From Leclercia adecarboxylata (GTDB lineage: Bacteria; Pseudomonadota; Gammaproteobacteria; Enterobacterales; Enterobacteriaceae), in assembly GCA_901472455.1 (NCBI GenBank), contig LR590464.1, forward strand, positions 186,001 to 250,000: a stretch of DNA of 64,000 bases. Direction: 5' to 3'. The notes under the pieces are model-generated. The model worked only from the letters and a program-made list of their open reading frames with translations. It ran no database searches and was not told where the DNA came from. The translations under genes and the position numbers were made by a program. Shown piece after piece: positions 15,179-36,180 of the stretch. The first letter of the stretch is position 1, and each line of letters opens with the position of its first letter.

Positions 15179-15871
15179 GTGAACAGTTTTATCGAGGGGG
15201 CGGTTTCGCCCCTTTTGTCTGTCTGGCGCCAGACAATGGCACTGGCAGGCATACTTTTGCTGTCTGCGTGCAGCCATGACTCCTCTCTCCCGCCTTTTAC
15301 CGCCAGCGGTTACGCTGACAATCAGGGCGCAGTGCGTATCTGGCGTAAAGACACAGACGATGAAGTGCATCTGCTCTCCGCCTTTAGTCCCTGGCATAGC
15401 GGCAGTACCACCACCAGTGAATATCGCTGGCAGGGTGATACGCTGGCCTTCATCGACGTGAATATCTACAGCAAAGTACCCGAGCATGTGCGGGTGCGTT
15501 TTGACGACCACGGTGAGCTGAGCTTTATGCAGCGCGACATCGGGGGTCTTAAGCAGCAACTCTCTACCGATCAAATTGACCTCTACCGCTACCGCGCCGA
15601 GCAGGTTCGTCAGACCAGCGATGCGTTGCGACAGGGACGCGTGGTGCTGCATCAAGGGCGCTGGCATGCCGACGGCACCGTGACCACGTGCGAAGGCCAG
15701 ACTCTGAAACCGGATCTTGATAGTTGGGCGACGGAACATATCGGACGCCGTCAAAGCCATTCATCTATGGAAGTGAGCGTTGCGTGGCTGGTTGCGGCGG
15801 AAGGATCACAGCTGCTGCTGGTGGCTAACGAAGATTTCTGTACCTGGCAGCCGACAGAGAAGAGTTTTTAA
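15179..15871 (+). CDS. yjaH: DUF1481 lipoprotein YjaH
   Basis: A 230-residue protein of the YjaH family, unknown function. The N-terminal hydrophobic stretch ALAGILLLSACS ends in a lipobox (LLSAC), so it is probably a lipoprotein with Cys at about residue 31. The start is GTG at 15179. The hupA terminator lies inside the first codons, so yjaH translation overlaps that structure. No frame break is seen. Confidence 0.85.
   Translation: MNSFIEGAVSPLLSVWRQTMALAGILLLSACSHDSSLPPFTASGYADNQGAVRIWRKDTDDEVHLLSAFSPWHSGSTTTSEYRWQGDTLAFIDVNIYSKVPEHVRVRFDDHGELSFMQRDIGGLKQQLSTDQIDLYRYRAEQVRQTSDALRQGRVVLHQGRWHADGTVTTCEGQTLKPDLDSWATEHIGRRQSHSSMEVSVAWLVAAEGSQLLLVANEDFCTWQPTEKSF
15196..15216 (+). terminator. 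hupA terminator, inside the 5' end of yjaH
   Basis: Hairpin GGGGCGG, loop TTT, CGCCCC followed by TTTT, 29 bases after the hupA stop. It is a typical terminator for a highly expressed gene. It falls within codons 6-13 of yjaH. Confidence 0.85.
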
Positions 15872-15881
15872 GTCCTGCAGA

Positions 15882-15950
15882 TTAAGCCGGATGACACTGA
15901 TGCTTATCCGGCCTGGTCAAGAATCCCTCTCCCCTGAGGGAGAGGGTGAA
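15882..15950. repeat. REP unit plus CCCTCTCCC palindrome
   Basis: Between convergent yjaH and purD a REP-like palindrome (AGCCGGATGACACTGATGC and TTATCCGGCC) is followed by a second palindrome, CCCTCTCCCCTGAGGGAGAG. Either could act as a bidirectional transcript end. Confidence 0.7.
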
Positions 15951-15954
15951 GGGA

Positions 15955-17250
15955 TTACTCCCCTTGCTCCCGCGCAATCGCACGATATCCAATATCGTTA
16001 CGGCTGAAGCTACCGTTCCAGTGAATATCCGCCATCAGGGCATAGGCGCGCTGCTGCGCTTGTGCAACGGTATGGCCCAGTGCGGTAGCGCACAGGACGC
16101 GACCACCGTTGGTCAGCACACGATCGTCATCAGACAGCGTTGTGCCGGCATGGAACACCTTCGCATCTTCCACCTGTTCCAGCGGCAGACCGTGGATCTC
16201 GTCCCCGGTGCTGTAGTTGCCCGGATAACCGCCCGCCGCAATCACTACGCCCAGCGAAGCACGCTCGTCCCACTCGGAGGTTTTCTTGTCCAGCTTGCCT
16301 TCGCAGGCCGCCAGGCAGAGATCCACCAGATCGGATTTCATGCGCAGCATGATCGGCTGCGTTTCGGGATCGCCAAAGCGACAGTTGAACTCGATAACCT
16401 TCGGGTTGCCCTGCTTGTCGATCATCAGGCCCGCATAGAGGAAACCGGTATAGGTATTGCCTTCCGCTGCCATGCCTTTTACGGTTGGCCAGATGATGCG
16501 GTCCATGGTGCGCTGATGTACTTCATCAGTCACCACCGGCGCAGGGGAGTACGCACCCATTCCACCGGTGTTTGGGCCGGTATCAGCATCGCCAACGCGT
16601 TTATGATCCTGGCTGGTGGCCATCGGCAGCACATGCTCGCCGTCGACCATCACGATAAAGCTCGCCTCTTCACCGTCAAGGAACTCCTCGATCACGATAC
16701 GGTGGCCCGCGTCGCCAAAGGCGTTACCCGCCAACATATCCTGAACAGCGGCTTCTGCCTCTTCGAGGGTCATCGCCACGATCACACCTTTACCGGCAGC
16801 CAGGCCGTCGGCTTTAATCACAATAGGCGCGCCTTTTTCACGTAAGTAAGCCAGGGCTGGCTCTACCTCGGTGAAGTTCTGATACTCCGCGGTCGGGGAT
16901 GTTATGACGCGCGAGGAAATCTTTGGTAAAGGCTTTTGAGCCTTCCAGCTGGGCGGGCGCCTTCGGTTGGGCCGAAGATGGTCAGGCCCGCCGCGCGAAA
17001 CGCATCCACCACGCCAATCACCAGTGGCGCCTTCCGGGCCTACGATGGTCAGGTCGATCTTCTCGTTCTGGGCAAAGCTCAGTAGCGCCGGGATATCGGT
17101 CACACCGATAGCGACGTTCTGCAGGGTGGGTTCCAGCGCAGTGCCGGCGTTACCGGGTGCAACAAAGACGGTTTTCACTTGCGGAGACTGCGCCGCTTTC
17201 CACGCCAGGGCGTGCTCACGCCGCCGTTACCCAATCACTAATACTTTCAT
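15955..17250 (-). CDS. purD: Phosphoribosylamine-glycine ligase (GAR synthetase)
   Basis: PurD adds glycine to phosphoribosylamine in purine synthesis. The start ATG is at 17250; the restored N-terminus reads [21 protein letters not shown]. The ATP-grasp core is clear: PIVIKADGLAAGKGVIVAM, RIVIEEFLDGEEASFIVMVDG and the family signature EFNCRFGDPETQ. Single-base changes break the frame near 16900, 16960-17035 and 17220. It follows purH by 15 bases in the purHD operon, repressed by PurR in relatives. The 5' third is distorted by errors; the last 270 residues are in one frame. Confidence 0.95.
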
Positions 17251-17265
17251 TCTCTGCTCCGGGAA

Positions 17266-18856
17266 TTAATGGCGGAAATGACGCATGTCGGTGAAGATCA
17301 TCGCAATGCCGTGTTCGTCGGCAGCGGCAATGACTTCGTCATCACGGATAGACCCGCCAGGCTGGATCACGCAGGTGATGCCTACAGCCGCCGCCGCATC
17401 GATGCCGTCACGGAACGGGAAGAAGGCGTCAGAAGCCATGGCGGAGCCTTTTACTTCCAGACCTTCGTCACCTGCCTTGATACCGGCAATTTTCGCAGAG
17501 TACACGCGGCTCATCTGGCCTGCGCCTATCCCGATAGTCATGTTTTCTTTCGCGTAAACGATGGCATTGGATTTAACAAACTTCGCCACTTTCCAGCAGA
17601 ACAATGCATCACGCAGTTCCTGTTCGGTTGGCTGACGTTTGCTGACTACGCGCAGGTCGGCTTCTGTCACCATACCCAGATCGCGATCCTGAACCAGCAG
17701 ACCACCGTTGACACGTTTGAAGTCCAGGCCCGGAACACGCTCTGCCCACTGGCCGCAGGTCAGCACGCGAACGTTCTGTTTCGCCGCGGTGATTTTCAGA
17801 GCCTCTTCGGTAGCAGACGGGGCGATGATCACTTCAACAAACTGACGGGAGATGATCGCCTGAGCGGTTTCAGCATCCAGTTCGCGGTTGAAGGCAATAA
17901 TGCCGCCGAACGCAGAGGTAGGGGTCGGTTTTATACGCGCGATCGTAGGCATCCAGGATAGAGGTGCTTACCGCCACACCGCATGGGTTCGCGTGCTTGA
18001 CGATCACGCAGGCTGGTTCGCTGAACTCCTTCACGCACTCCAGCGCCGCGTCGGTATCAGCGATGTTGTTATAGGAGAGCGCTTTGCCCTGAACCTGCTG
18101 TGCGGTAGCAACGGAGGCTTCTTTTACATCTTCTTCTATATAGAAGGCTGCCTGCTGGTGGCTGTTCTCACCGTAACGCATATCCTGCTTCTTAATGAAG
18201 TTCAGGTTTAAGGTGCGAGAGAAGCGACCGGAAGGGTCTTTGCTTTCGCCGTGATAGGCAGGTACCAGGCTACCGAAGTAGTTGGCGATCATGCTGTCGT
18301 AGGCGGCGGTATGTTCGAACGCTTTAATGGCAAGATCAAAACGGGTGTCGAGATTCAGGGAGCCTTCGTTAGCATCCATCTCTTTAATAATGGCGTCGTA
18401 GTCGCTGCTCTTTACGACGATGGCGACATCTTTATGGTTCTTGGCAGCGGAGCGCACCATGGTCGGGCCGCCGATATCGATATTCTCTACGGCGTCTTCC
18501 AGCGAGCAGCCTTCACGGGCAACGGTCTGGGCGAACGGGTAAAGGTTAACGACGACCATGTCGATCGGCGCGATCCCATGCTGATCCATAATGCCGTCGT
18601 CCTGACCGCGACGACCCAGAATGCCGCCGTGGACTTTTGGGTGCAGGGTTTTGACGCGTCCATCCATCATTTCCGGGAAACCGGTGTAATCGGACACTTC
18701 GGTTACCGGCAGGCCTTTATCTGCTAACAGGCGAGCAGTACCGCCAGTGGACAGCAGCTCCACACCACGTGCAGAAAGTGCCTGAGCGAATTCGACGATA
18801 CCGGCTTTATCAGAAACACTGAGCAGAGCGCGGCGGACTGGACGACGTTGTTGCAT
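17266..18856 (-). CDS. purH: Bifunctional AICAR transformylase / IMP cyclohydrolase
   Basis: PurH performs the last two steps of IMP synthesis. The N-terminal cyclohydrolase domain ([44 protein letters not shown]) and the C-terminal transformylase domain with KHANPCG, containing the catalytic Lys-His pair, are both visible. One extra C near 17923 splits the frame inside [11 protein letters not shown]; across it the match to E. coli PurH (529 aa) continues without loss. It is the first gene of purHD, with a PurR operator upstream. Confidence 0.96.
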
Positions 18857-18964
18857 GGTAAATCCCCTGGATTTGACGATTACAGAGAGCGTTAGGTGAA
18901 TTTTCTACATAAAAACTCAACTAACACACCTGGCAGGGCCTCTTTATTTAGCGCGAGCATTTTA

Positions 18965-18980
18965 ACGAAAACGTTTGCGC
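18965..18980 (-). promoter_or_regulatory. PurR operator of purHD
   Basis: On the minus strand the sequence reads GCGCAAACGTTTTCGT, which agrees with the PurR consensus ACGCAAACGTTTTCGT at all but one position. It lies about 110 bases before the purH start. Confidence 0.92.
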
Positions 18981-19097
18981 AACGCTCGCACATTTTCACT
19001 TTTTCGTCGGGTTGTGGATAAGTCTGTTAATAATCAGGTATAAGGCGGGGTTTTGCTGGGGAATGCAGCAGTCAGTCATTTTTCTGTCATTTAAGGG

Positions 19098-19125
19098 TTG
19101 CGGCCTGAAGAGAACTCCCTATAAT
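19098..19125 (+). promoter_or_regulatory. rrn P1 promoter
   Basis: A -35 element TTGCGG and -10 element TATAAT are separated by 16 bases, followed by a GC-rich GCGCC discriminator-like start as in E. coli rrn P1 promoters. The stretch upstream is T-rich, consistent with an UP element. Confidence 0.9.
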
Positions 19126-19206
19126 GCGCCTCCATCGACACGGCAGATGTGAATCACTTCACACAAACAGCCGGGCCGGTTGAAGAGAAAAGCGCGAAAT
19201 AATCGC

Positions 19207-19284
19207 TTGACTCTGAAAGAGGAAAGCGTAATATACGCCACCTCGCAACGGTGAGCGAAAGCCGCGTTGCACTGCTCTTTAACA
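19207..19284 (+). promoter_or_regulatory. rrn P2 promoter and boxA antitermination site
   Basis: TTGACT (19207-19212) and TAATAT (19229-19234), 16 bases apart, form P2. Downstream TGCTCTTTAACA at 19273-19284 is the boxA element of the rRNA antitermination complex. Confidence 0.9.
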
Positions 19285-19416
19285 ATTTATCAGACAATCT
19301 GTGTGGGCACTCAAAGTGACATGGATTCTTAATGTCGAAAGACAATAAATGAATACCAAGTCTCTGAGTGAACATACGTAATTCATTACGAAGTTTAATT
19401 CACGAGCATCAAACTT

Positions 19417-20961
<1,545 letters not shown>

Positions 20962-21032
20962 CCTTAAAGAACCTGCCTTTGTAGTGTCCACACAGATTGT
21001 CTGATGAAAAGTAAGCAGTAAAAAATCTCTGC

Positions 21033-21109
<77 letters not shown>

Positions 21110-21158
21110 GACTCCTTGTGATAAAGGATGAGCGGTACAGAGATTAGCATTTTGCGAT

Positions 21159-21234
21159 GGGGCTATAGCTCAGCTGGGAGAGCGCCTGCCTTGCACGCAG
21201 GAGGTCTGCGGTTCGATCCCGCATAGCTCCACCA
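21159..21234 (+). tRNA. alaT-like: tRNA-Ala (TGC anticodon)
   Basis: A 76-base cloverleaf beginning GGGGCTATAGCTC with anticodon TGC in CTTGCACG and an encoded CCA end. It is the second spacer tRNA. Confidence 0.97.
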
Positions 21235-21428
21235 TCCTTTTACTGCGACCACAAGAAAACTTCAGAGTGTACCTGAGAAGGTGCGCTGCGAAGTTTTGCT
21301 CTTTAAAAATCTGGATCAAGCTGAAAATTGAAACGACGCACCGTGTCTGTTCTCCGTAATAAGAGCAGATGAAGGTGTGATCGGGTCTCAGATTTCGCAA
21401 TCAGAAGTGAAACAGCTTCGGGTTGTGA

Positions 21429-24352
<2,924 letters not shown>

Positions 24353-24442
24353 ACAACGCCGAAGCTGTTTTCGGTGACTGAGACAATTTTCAGCTGAACC
24401 AGATTAACCGGGTGGCCCGCGTGGCGGCCCGGAAACAGAATT

Positions 24443-24563
24443 TGCCTGGCGGCTGTAGCGCGGTGGTCCCACCTGACCCCCATGCCGAACTCAGAAGTGA
24501 AACGCCGTAGCGCCGATGGTAGTGTGGGGTCTCCCCATGCGAGAGTAGGGAACTGCCAGGCAT
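24443..24563 (+). rRNA. rrf: 5S ribosomal RNA
   Basis: Complete gene from TGCCTGGCGGC to ACTGCCAGGCAT. It measures 121 bases where the family has 120, owing to an extra C in CTGACCCCCATG, which I take as a sequencing error. Confidence 0.97.
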
Positions 24564-24572
24564 CAAATCGGA

Positions 24573-24603
24573 AACCCCGTACCGCAAGGTACGGGGTTTT
24601 TTG
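24573..24603 (+). terminator. rrn operon terminator
   Basis: Hairpin ACCCCGTACC, loop GCAA, GGTACGGGGT followed by TTTTT, directly after 5S. Confidence 0.95.
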
Positions 24604-24652
24604 TCGTCTGCCTGAAACCCTCAGGCCATAAAACCCTGAAACCCAGAAACCG

Positions 24653-24686
24653 GCCGGATGGCGGCTTCGCCTTCCCCGGCCTGCGG
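24653..24686. repeat. REP element
   Basis: GCCGGATGGCGGCTTCGCC followed by TTCCCCGGCCTGCGG matches the classical enterobacterial REP consensus closely. It lies between the rrn terminator and metA. Confidence 0.85.
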
Positions 24687-24794
24687 ATCACGCTGTGCCG
24701 CCCGGCAATTCCAACCGCACCAACTCCCCCTTCCTTGAAACTTTCTCACCTTTCACATGCAGACTCGACATTTGGCTTATTCCTGGTTATTGTC

Positions 24795-24826
24795 AGCTAT
24801 CTGGATGTCTAAACGTTTATACGTAT
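24795..24826 (+). promoter_or_regulatory. MetJ operator: four tandem met boxes
   Basis: Four adjacent 8-base units, AGCTATCT, GGATGTCT, AAACGTTT and ATACGTAT, resemble the AGACGTCT met box. MetJ with S-adenosylmethionine represses metA through such arrays. The array ends 19 bases before the metA start. Confidence 0.88.
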
Positions 24827-24845
24827 GCTGTGAGGATATAAGGTT

Positions 24846-25775
24846 ATGCCGATTAGGGTGCAGGACGAGCTACCAGCCGTCAATTTCTTGCGTGATGAGA
24901 ATGTCTTTGTAATGACGGCATCGCGCGCTACAGGTCAGGAAATTCGTCCTCTTAAGGTGCTTATCCTTAACCTGATGCCAAAGAAAATTGAGACGGAAAA
25001 CCAGTTCCTCCGCTTACTCTCTAACTCCCCGCTGCAGGTTGATATCCAGCTGCTGCGTATTGATGCGCGCGAATCCCGTAACACACCTTCAGAGCATCTC
25101 AATAACTTCTACTGTAACTTCGATGATATTCGCGACGAGAATTTCGATGGTCTGATCGTTACCGGCGCACCGCTAGGTCTGGTTGAATTCAACGACGTAG
25201 CCTACTGGCCGCAAATCAAGCAGGTACTTGAGTGGGCCAAAGATCATGTCACCTCTACGCTGTTTGTGTGTTGGGCGGTACAAGCGGCACTCAATATTCT
25301 TTACGGCATCCCTAAGCAAACGCGCACCGAAAAACTTTCTGGCGTCTATGAGCACCATATTCTGCACCCTCATGCATTGCTGACGCGGGGCTTTGATGAT
25401 TCCTTCCTGGCTCCCCATTCACGCTATGCCGATTTCCCGGCAGCACTGATCCGTGACTACACCGATCTGGAGATCCTGGCAGAAAGCGAAGAGGGTGATG
25501 CCTACCTGTTCGCCAGCAAAGATAAACGCATCGCCTTTGTCACCGGTCATCCTGAATACGATCCCGACACCCTGGCGAGCGAGTATTTCCGTGATGTCGA
25601 AGCGGGTTTAAACCCGGACGTGCCGTACAACTATTTTCCACAAAACGATCCGCAGAACAAACCGCGGGCAACCTGGCGCAGCCATGGCAACCTGCTGTTT
25701 ACTAACTGGCTCAACTACTACGTCTACCAGATCACACCATACGATCTGCGCCACATGAATCCGACGCTGGATTAA
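24846..25775 (+). CDS. metA: Homoserine O-succinyltransferase
   Basis: MetA transfers succinyl from succinyl-CoA to homoserine, the first committed step of methionine synthesis. The 309-residue protein matches the E. coli length. The catalytic Cys is in [16 protein letters not shown] (about residue 142), and the catalytic His and Glu are in GHPEYD (about 235-237). The frame is intact. MetJ boxes lie just upstream and a terminator follows. Confidence 0.97.
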   Translation: MPIRVQDELPAVNFLRDENVFVMTASRATGQEIRPLKVLILNLMPKKIETENQFLRLLSNSPLQVDIQLLRIDARESRNTPSEHLNNFYCNFDDIRDENFDGLIVTGAPLGLVEFNDVAYWPQIKQVLEWAKDHVTSTLFVCWAVQAALNILYGIPKQTRTEKLSGVYEHHILHPHALLTRGFDDSFLAPHSRYADFPAALIRDYTDLEILAESEEGDAYLFASKDKRIAFVTGHPEYDPDTLASEYFRDVEAGLNPDVPYNYFPQNDPQNKPRATWRSHGNLLFTNWLNYYVYQITPYDLRHMNPTLD

Positions 25776-25818
25776 TCCTCTGACGATCCTCTTCCTGTAG
25801 CGTTTCAGCTCACCAGTT

Positions 25819-25842
25819 AAGGCACCTTCGGGTGCCTTTTTT
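25819..25842 (+). terminator. metA terminator
   Basis: Hairpin AAGGCACC, loop TTCG, GGTGCCTT with a run of T, 44 bases after the metA stop. Confidence 0.92.
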
Positions 25843-25922
25843 ATTTCCGAAATTAGCTCCGCTTGATGACTAACTTTTAATTTCATAAATATCAGCCAGT
25901 TAAATATATTTTAAATTGAAAA

Positions 25923-25937
25923 TGGAAATAGTTTTGA
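25923..25937 (+). promoter_or_regulatory. Probable IclR site of aceBAK
   Basis: TGGAAATAGTTTTGA resembles the IclR box (TGGAAATNATTTCCA) in its left half and sits in the same context as the E. coli aceB operator, about 110 bases before aceB. Confidence 0.65.
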
Positions 25938-26044
25938 TTTTACGATAAATCGAGATAGTCTTTATTTTGCTGAACGAAAACTACACAACGATCTTTCGTT
26001 CGCCTGGGGGAAGTGAATTTGGATCAATGACGAGGAGCAGCACA

Positions 26045-27648
26045 ATGAATCAACAGGCAACCATTATCGATGAACTGGCGTTTAACCAACCGCATGGCGA
26101 GCAGGAGCAGCAGGTCCTGACGCCCGAGGCCGTTGAGTTTCTTACCGAGCTGGTGACCCGTTTCACGCCCAAAGCGCAATAAATTACTGGCGGCACGTAT
26201 CCAGCAGCAGCAAGACATTGATAATGGAAAGCTACCGGACTTTATTTCGGAAACCGCTTCCATTCGAGAAGGTGACTGGACGATTCGCGGCATCCCGCAG
26301 GACCTGCAGGATCGACGTGTGGAGATCACCGGCCCGGTGGAGCGCAAGATGGTGATCAATGCGCTCAATGCCAATGTGAAAGTCTTTATGGGCCGATTTT
26401 GAAGATTCGCTGGCGCCGACTGGAGCAAAGTGATCGAAGGGCAGATTAACCTGCGCGACGCGGTGAATGGCACTATCAGTCACACCAACGAAGCAGGAAA
26501 AATTTATCAGCTCAAGCCCAACCCGGCAGTCCTGGTCTGTCGTGTACGCGGCCTGCATTTACCGGAAAAACATGTGACCTGGAATGGGGAAGCGATCCCC
26601 GGCAGCCTGTTCGACTTTGCCCTCTATTTCTTCCACAACCATAAAAATCTGCTGGCAAAAGGCAGCGGCCCCTATTTCTACCTGCCGAAAACCCAGTCCT
26701 GGCAGGAAGCGGCCTGGTGGAGTGAGGTCTTTAGTTATGCCGAAGATCGTTTCGGGCTGCCGCGCGGCACCATCAAAGCCACGCTGCTGATTGAAACCCT
26801 GCCAGCTGTGTTCCAGATGGACGAAATACTGCATGCCCTGCGTAACCACATTGTTGGCCTGAACTGTGGCCGTTGGGACTATATCTTCAGCTATATCAAG
26901 ACGCTGAAAAACCACCCCGATCGTGTCCTGCCGGATCGCCAGGTGGTCACCATGGATAAATCATTCCTGAATGCCTACTCGCGTCTGTTAATCAAAACCT
27001 GCCATAAACGCGGCGCTTTCGCGATGGGCGGGATGGCGGCGTTCATTCCGGAGCAAAGACAGCGAGCGTAACACCCAGGTTCTGAAGAAAGTGAAGGCCG
27101 ATAAAGAACTGGAGGCCAACAACGGTCATGACGGCACCTGGGTGGCGCATCCGGGTCTGGCTGATACCGCCATGGAAGTCTTCAACCGCATTCTCGGTGA
27201 TAACAAAAACCAGCTGCACGTCACCCGTGAGGACGACGCGCCTGTCACCGCCGCCCAGTTGCTTGAGCCGTGCGAGGGCGAGCGCACCGAAGAGGGAATG
27301 CGCGCCAATATCCGCGTGGCGGTGCAATACATTGAGGCGTGGATTTCCGGCAACGGCTGTGTGCCGATTTACGGTCTGATGGAAGATGCCGCTACCGCCG
27401 AGATCTCACGTACCTCTATCTGGCAGTGGATCCACCATCAAAAGACCCTCAGTAACGGCAAACCGGTCACCAAAGCCCTGTTCCGCCAGATGCTGTCGGA
27501 AGAGATGCTGAACATTCAGGAAGAGCTGGGCGAGCATCGCTTCAGCAGTGGTCGCTTCGACGCCGCGGCACGCCTGATGGAACAGATCACCACCTCAGAC
27601 GAGTTAATCGACTTCCTGACGCTGCCTGGCTACCGCCTGCTGGCGTGA
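26045..27648 (+). CDS. aceB: Malate synthase A
   Basis: AceB condenses glyoxylate with acetyl-CoA to malate in the glyoxylate bypass. The start ATG 26045 ([13 protein letters not shown]) has GAGGAG about eight bases upstream; a longer reading from 25967 is unlikely. Recognisable parts are [43 protein letters not shown] and [22 protein letters not shown]. Extra bases near 26176, 26392 and 27052 break the frame; corrected, the protein is close to the 533 residues of E. coli AceB. It leads the aceBAK operon. Confidence 0.96.
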
Positions 27649-27680
27649 TTTCACCACATAACAATATGGAGCATCTGCAC

Positions 27681-28986
27681 ATGAAAACCCGTACCCAACA
27701 GATCGAAGCATTACAAAATGAGTGGACTCAACCGCGCTGGGAAGGCATTGAACGCCCTTATAGCGCAGAGGAAGTGGTGAAGTTACGCGGTTCGGTCAAC
27801 CCGGAGTGCACCCTGGCGCAACTGGGCGCGGCCAAAATGTGGCGTCTGCTGCACGGCGAATCGAAAAAAGGGCTACATCAACAGCCTCGGTGCATTAACG
27901 GGCGGCCAGGCCTTGCAGCAGGCGAAAGCAGGCATTGAAGCGATCTATCTGTCAGGCTGGCAGGTTGCGGCAGACGCCAACCTGGCCTCCAGCATGTACC
28001 CGGATCAATCCCTCTATCCGGCAAACTCTGTTCCGGCGGTGGTGGAGCGCATCAACAATACCTTCCGCCGTGCGGATCAGATCCAGTGGGCGTCCGGTAT
28101 TGAGCCGCAGGATCCACGCTTTGTGGATTACTTCCTGCCGATTGTCGCCGATGCGGAAGCAGGCTTTGGCGGGGTACTGAATGCCTTCGAGCTGATGAAA
28201 TCGATGATTGAAGCCGGTGCAGCGGCCGTTCACTTCGAAGATCAGCTGGCCTCAGTGAAGAAGTGCGGACACATGGGCGGCAAAGTGCTGGTGCCGACTC
28301 AGGAAGCCATTCAGAAACTGGTGGCGGCCCGTCTGGCTGCTGATGTAATGGGCGTTCCGACGCTGGTGATTGCCCGTACCGATGCCGATGCCGCAGATCT
28401 GATCACCTCAGATTGTGATCCTTATGACAGCCCGTTTATTACCGGGGAACGTACCAGCGAAGGTTTCTATCGTACCCATGCTGGCATTGAACAGGCGATC
28501 AGCCGTGGCCTGGCGTATGCCCCTTATGCTGACCTGGTGTGGTGCGAAACCTCCACCCCGGACCTGGCGCTGGCTAAACGCTTTGCCGACGCCATCCATG
28601 CAAAATATCCGGGCAAACTGCTGGCCTATAACTGCTCCCCATCCTTCAACTGGCAGAAAAATCTGGACGATAAAACTATCGCCAGTTTCCAGCAGGCGCT
28701 GTCGGACATGGGCTACAAGTACCAGTTCATTACCCTGGCGGGCATTCACAGCATGTGGTTCAACATGTTCGACCTGGCGCACGCCTATGCTCAGGGCGAG
28801 GGCATGAAGCACTACGTCGAGAAGGTCCAGCAGCCGGAGTTCGAAGCCAGCAAACAGGGCTATACCTTTGCCTCGCATCAGCAGGAAGTGGGAACGGGCT
28901 ACTTCGATAAAGTGACGACCATTATTCAGGGCGGCACCTCCTCCGTGACCGCACTGACAGGCTCAACCGAAGAAGCACAGTTCTGA
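27681..28986 (+). CDS. aceA: Isocitrate lyase
   Basis: AceA splits isocitrate into glyoxylate and succinate. The catalytic signature KKCGHMGGK is present near 28260. The start [20 protein letters not shown] matches E. coli. One extra A in the run near 27866 ([11 protein letters not shown]) is the only frame break; corrected, the protein has 434 residues. It follows aceB after 32 bases and is separated from aceK by a large structured repeat. Confidence 0.97.
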
Positions 28987-29106
28987 TCCCTTCACCCTGA
29001 CCCTCTCCCCACAGGGGGGAGGGAACAAAAGGGCGTGAGTTATTACGGTTGGCACAATATAGCGTTACGCCTTCTCCCCTGTGGCGAGAGGGCAGGGGTA
29101 AGGGAG
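28987..29106. repeat. Large imperfect inverted repeat between aceA and aceK
   Basis: A left arm of about 37 bases (TCCCTTCACCCTGACCCTCT, continuing to 29023) is mirrored by 29070-29105. The stem would enclose a loop of about 46 bases. It belongs by appearance to the CCCTCTCCC-type palindromes also seen near 15924 and 51099. In E. coli this junction also carries structured DNA linked to low aceK expression. Confidence 0.8.
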
Positions 29107-29110
29107 ATCT

Positions 29111-31252
<2,142 letters not shown>

Positions 31253-31253
<1 letters not shown>

Positions 31254-32077
31254 CAACGCGCTCCGCCGTACGCCAGCGTCACTTCTTTGGCAGCCTTAAT
31301 CACCAGCGCGCCCAGCTCGGTCACCCGGTCATCGGTCATCCGCGAGATCGGCCCGGAAATGGAGATGGCGGCAAATGGCTCGCGATGCTCATCATAAATG
31401 CACGCCGCAAGGCAGCGCAGGCCGAGGGCATGCTCTTCATCATCAAAGGAGTAACCGCGCTTACGCGTCAGGGCTAAATCCTCTTTCAGATGTAACGGTG
31501 ACACCAGCGTCGCGTGGGTATAAGCGTGTAAGCCTTTGCGATGCAACAGGCCGGTGACCTGCTCTTCGCTGAGCTGGGACAAAAATGCTTTTCCTGCTCC
31601 GGAGGCGTGCATCGGCAGCTTGCCGCCAATGGGAGCCGACATGCGCATCAGCTGGGTACACTGCACCTGGTCGATAATAATCGCCTGGTGATCGCTCTGG
31701 TCGAGCACCGCCAGGTTGACCGTCTCGCCGGAATCCTCCATCAGCTTACGCAGGATCGGGTGCACGATGGCGAGCAGATTACGGCTCTGCAAAAAGCTGC
31801 TGCCGACGATAAACGCGTGGGCACCCACGGACCAGTGCCCCAGTTCGCCCACCTGACGCACAAAGCCCAGTTGCTGCATGGTGGTGAGCAGGCGATGGGT
31901 GGTGGAGTTCGGCAAGCCTGCCTGTTGGGCCAGCTCGGTCAGCGCCACGCTGCTGTGCGACTCGGCTATCCACTCCAGCAGTTTAAGGCCCCGCGTCAGA
32001 GACTGGACTTGTCCACCCGGCTGGGCGGTTGCGGCGGCGGGTTTTCTGCCGCGTTTAGCGGGAACGGTGGCGACCAT
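31253..32077 (-). CDS. iclR: Transcriptional repressor of aceBAK
   Basis: IclR represses the glyoxylate operon and its own gene. With ATG 32077 (MVATVPAKRGRKP) the protein is 274 residues, exactly the E. coli length; an upstream ATG at 32110 would add 11 residues and lies over the IclR box, so I reject it. The N-terminal winged helix (SVALTELAQQAGLPNSTTHRLLTTM) and the effector domain with the family signature (ISGPISRMTDDRV) are clear. The frame is intact. Confidence 0.96.
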
Positions 32078-32100
32078 GACAGGCTCCTTTTTCTGTATCG

Positions 32101-32115
32101 TGGAAATCATTTTCG
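32101..32115 (-). promoter_or_regulatory. IclR autoregulatory box
   Basis: TGGAAATCATTTTCG agrees with the palindromic IclR box TGGAAATNATTTCCA at all but two positions of the right arm. It is 24 bases before the chosen iclR start, the right place for autorepression. Confidence 0.8.
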
Positions 32116-32271
32116 TTTTATTTGGGCGTTTTGCAACCGCTATCCGTACTGATCGGAGGAGTTATAGTGAACATGTCTCATGTTACCGCGGTGTGACTTT
32201 TCCCCCTTGCAAGATTATGCCAGTATGGTCTGCTGGCCTTTTGGCCTGGTTGACCGTTGTCGGGAGCAAGT

Positions 32272-35950
<3,679 letters not shown>

Positions 35951-35972
35951 GGTCACGTTTCCTTACAACAAA

Positions 35973-36003
35973 CAGGGCACCCACAGGGTGCCCTGTCTCT
36001 TTC
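35973..36003 (+). terminator. metH terminator
   Basis: Hairpin CAGGGCACCC, loop ACA, GGGTGCCCTG followed by TCTCTTTC, 22 bases after the metH stop. Confidence 0.85.
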
Positions 36004-36041
36004 TGACATTTAAGACCTTATACTGAACGAAGGTTCCTTCG

Positions 36042-36128
36042 ATATTGCCCGGTGTACTGCCCGGTGGCGCTTTTGCTTAACATGCCTGCGCCCAGGCGGG
36101 ATAAGCCATCGCCGTCATCCGGCAATAC
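36042..36128. repeat. REP-like palindromes
   Basis: TTGCCCGGTGTACTGCCCGG and a second half unit, GGGATAAGCCATCGCCGTCA followed by TCCGGCAA, have the look of a BIME between metH and yjbB. Confidence 0.6.
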
Positions 36129-36180
36129 AGCCTGCAAGGAACCTCAGGAAAACGGATAACGAAAAGGAGAACCGACACTC

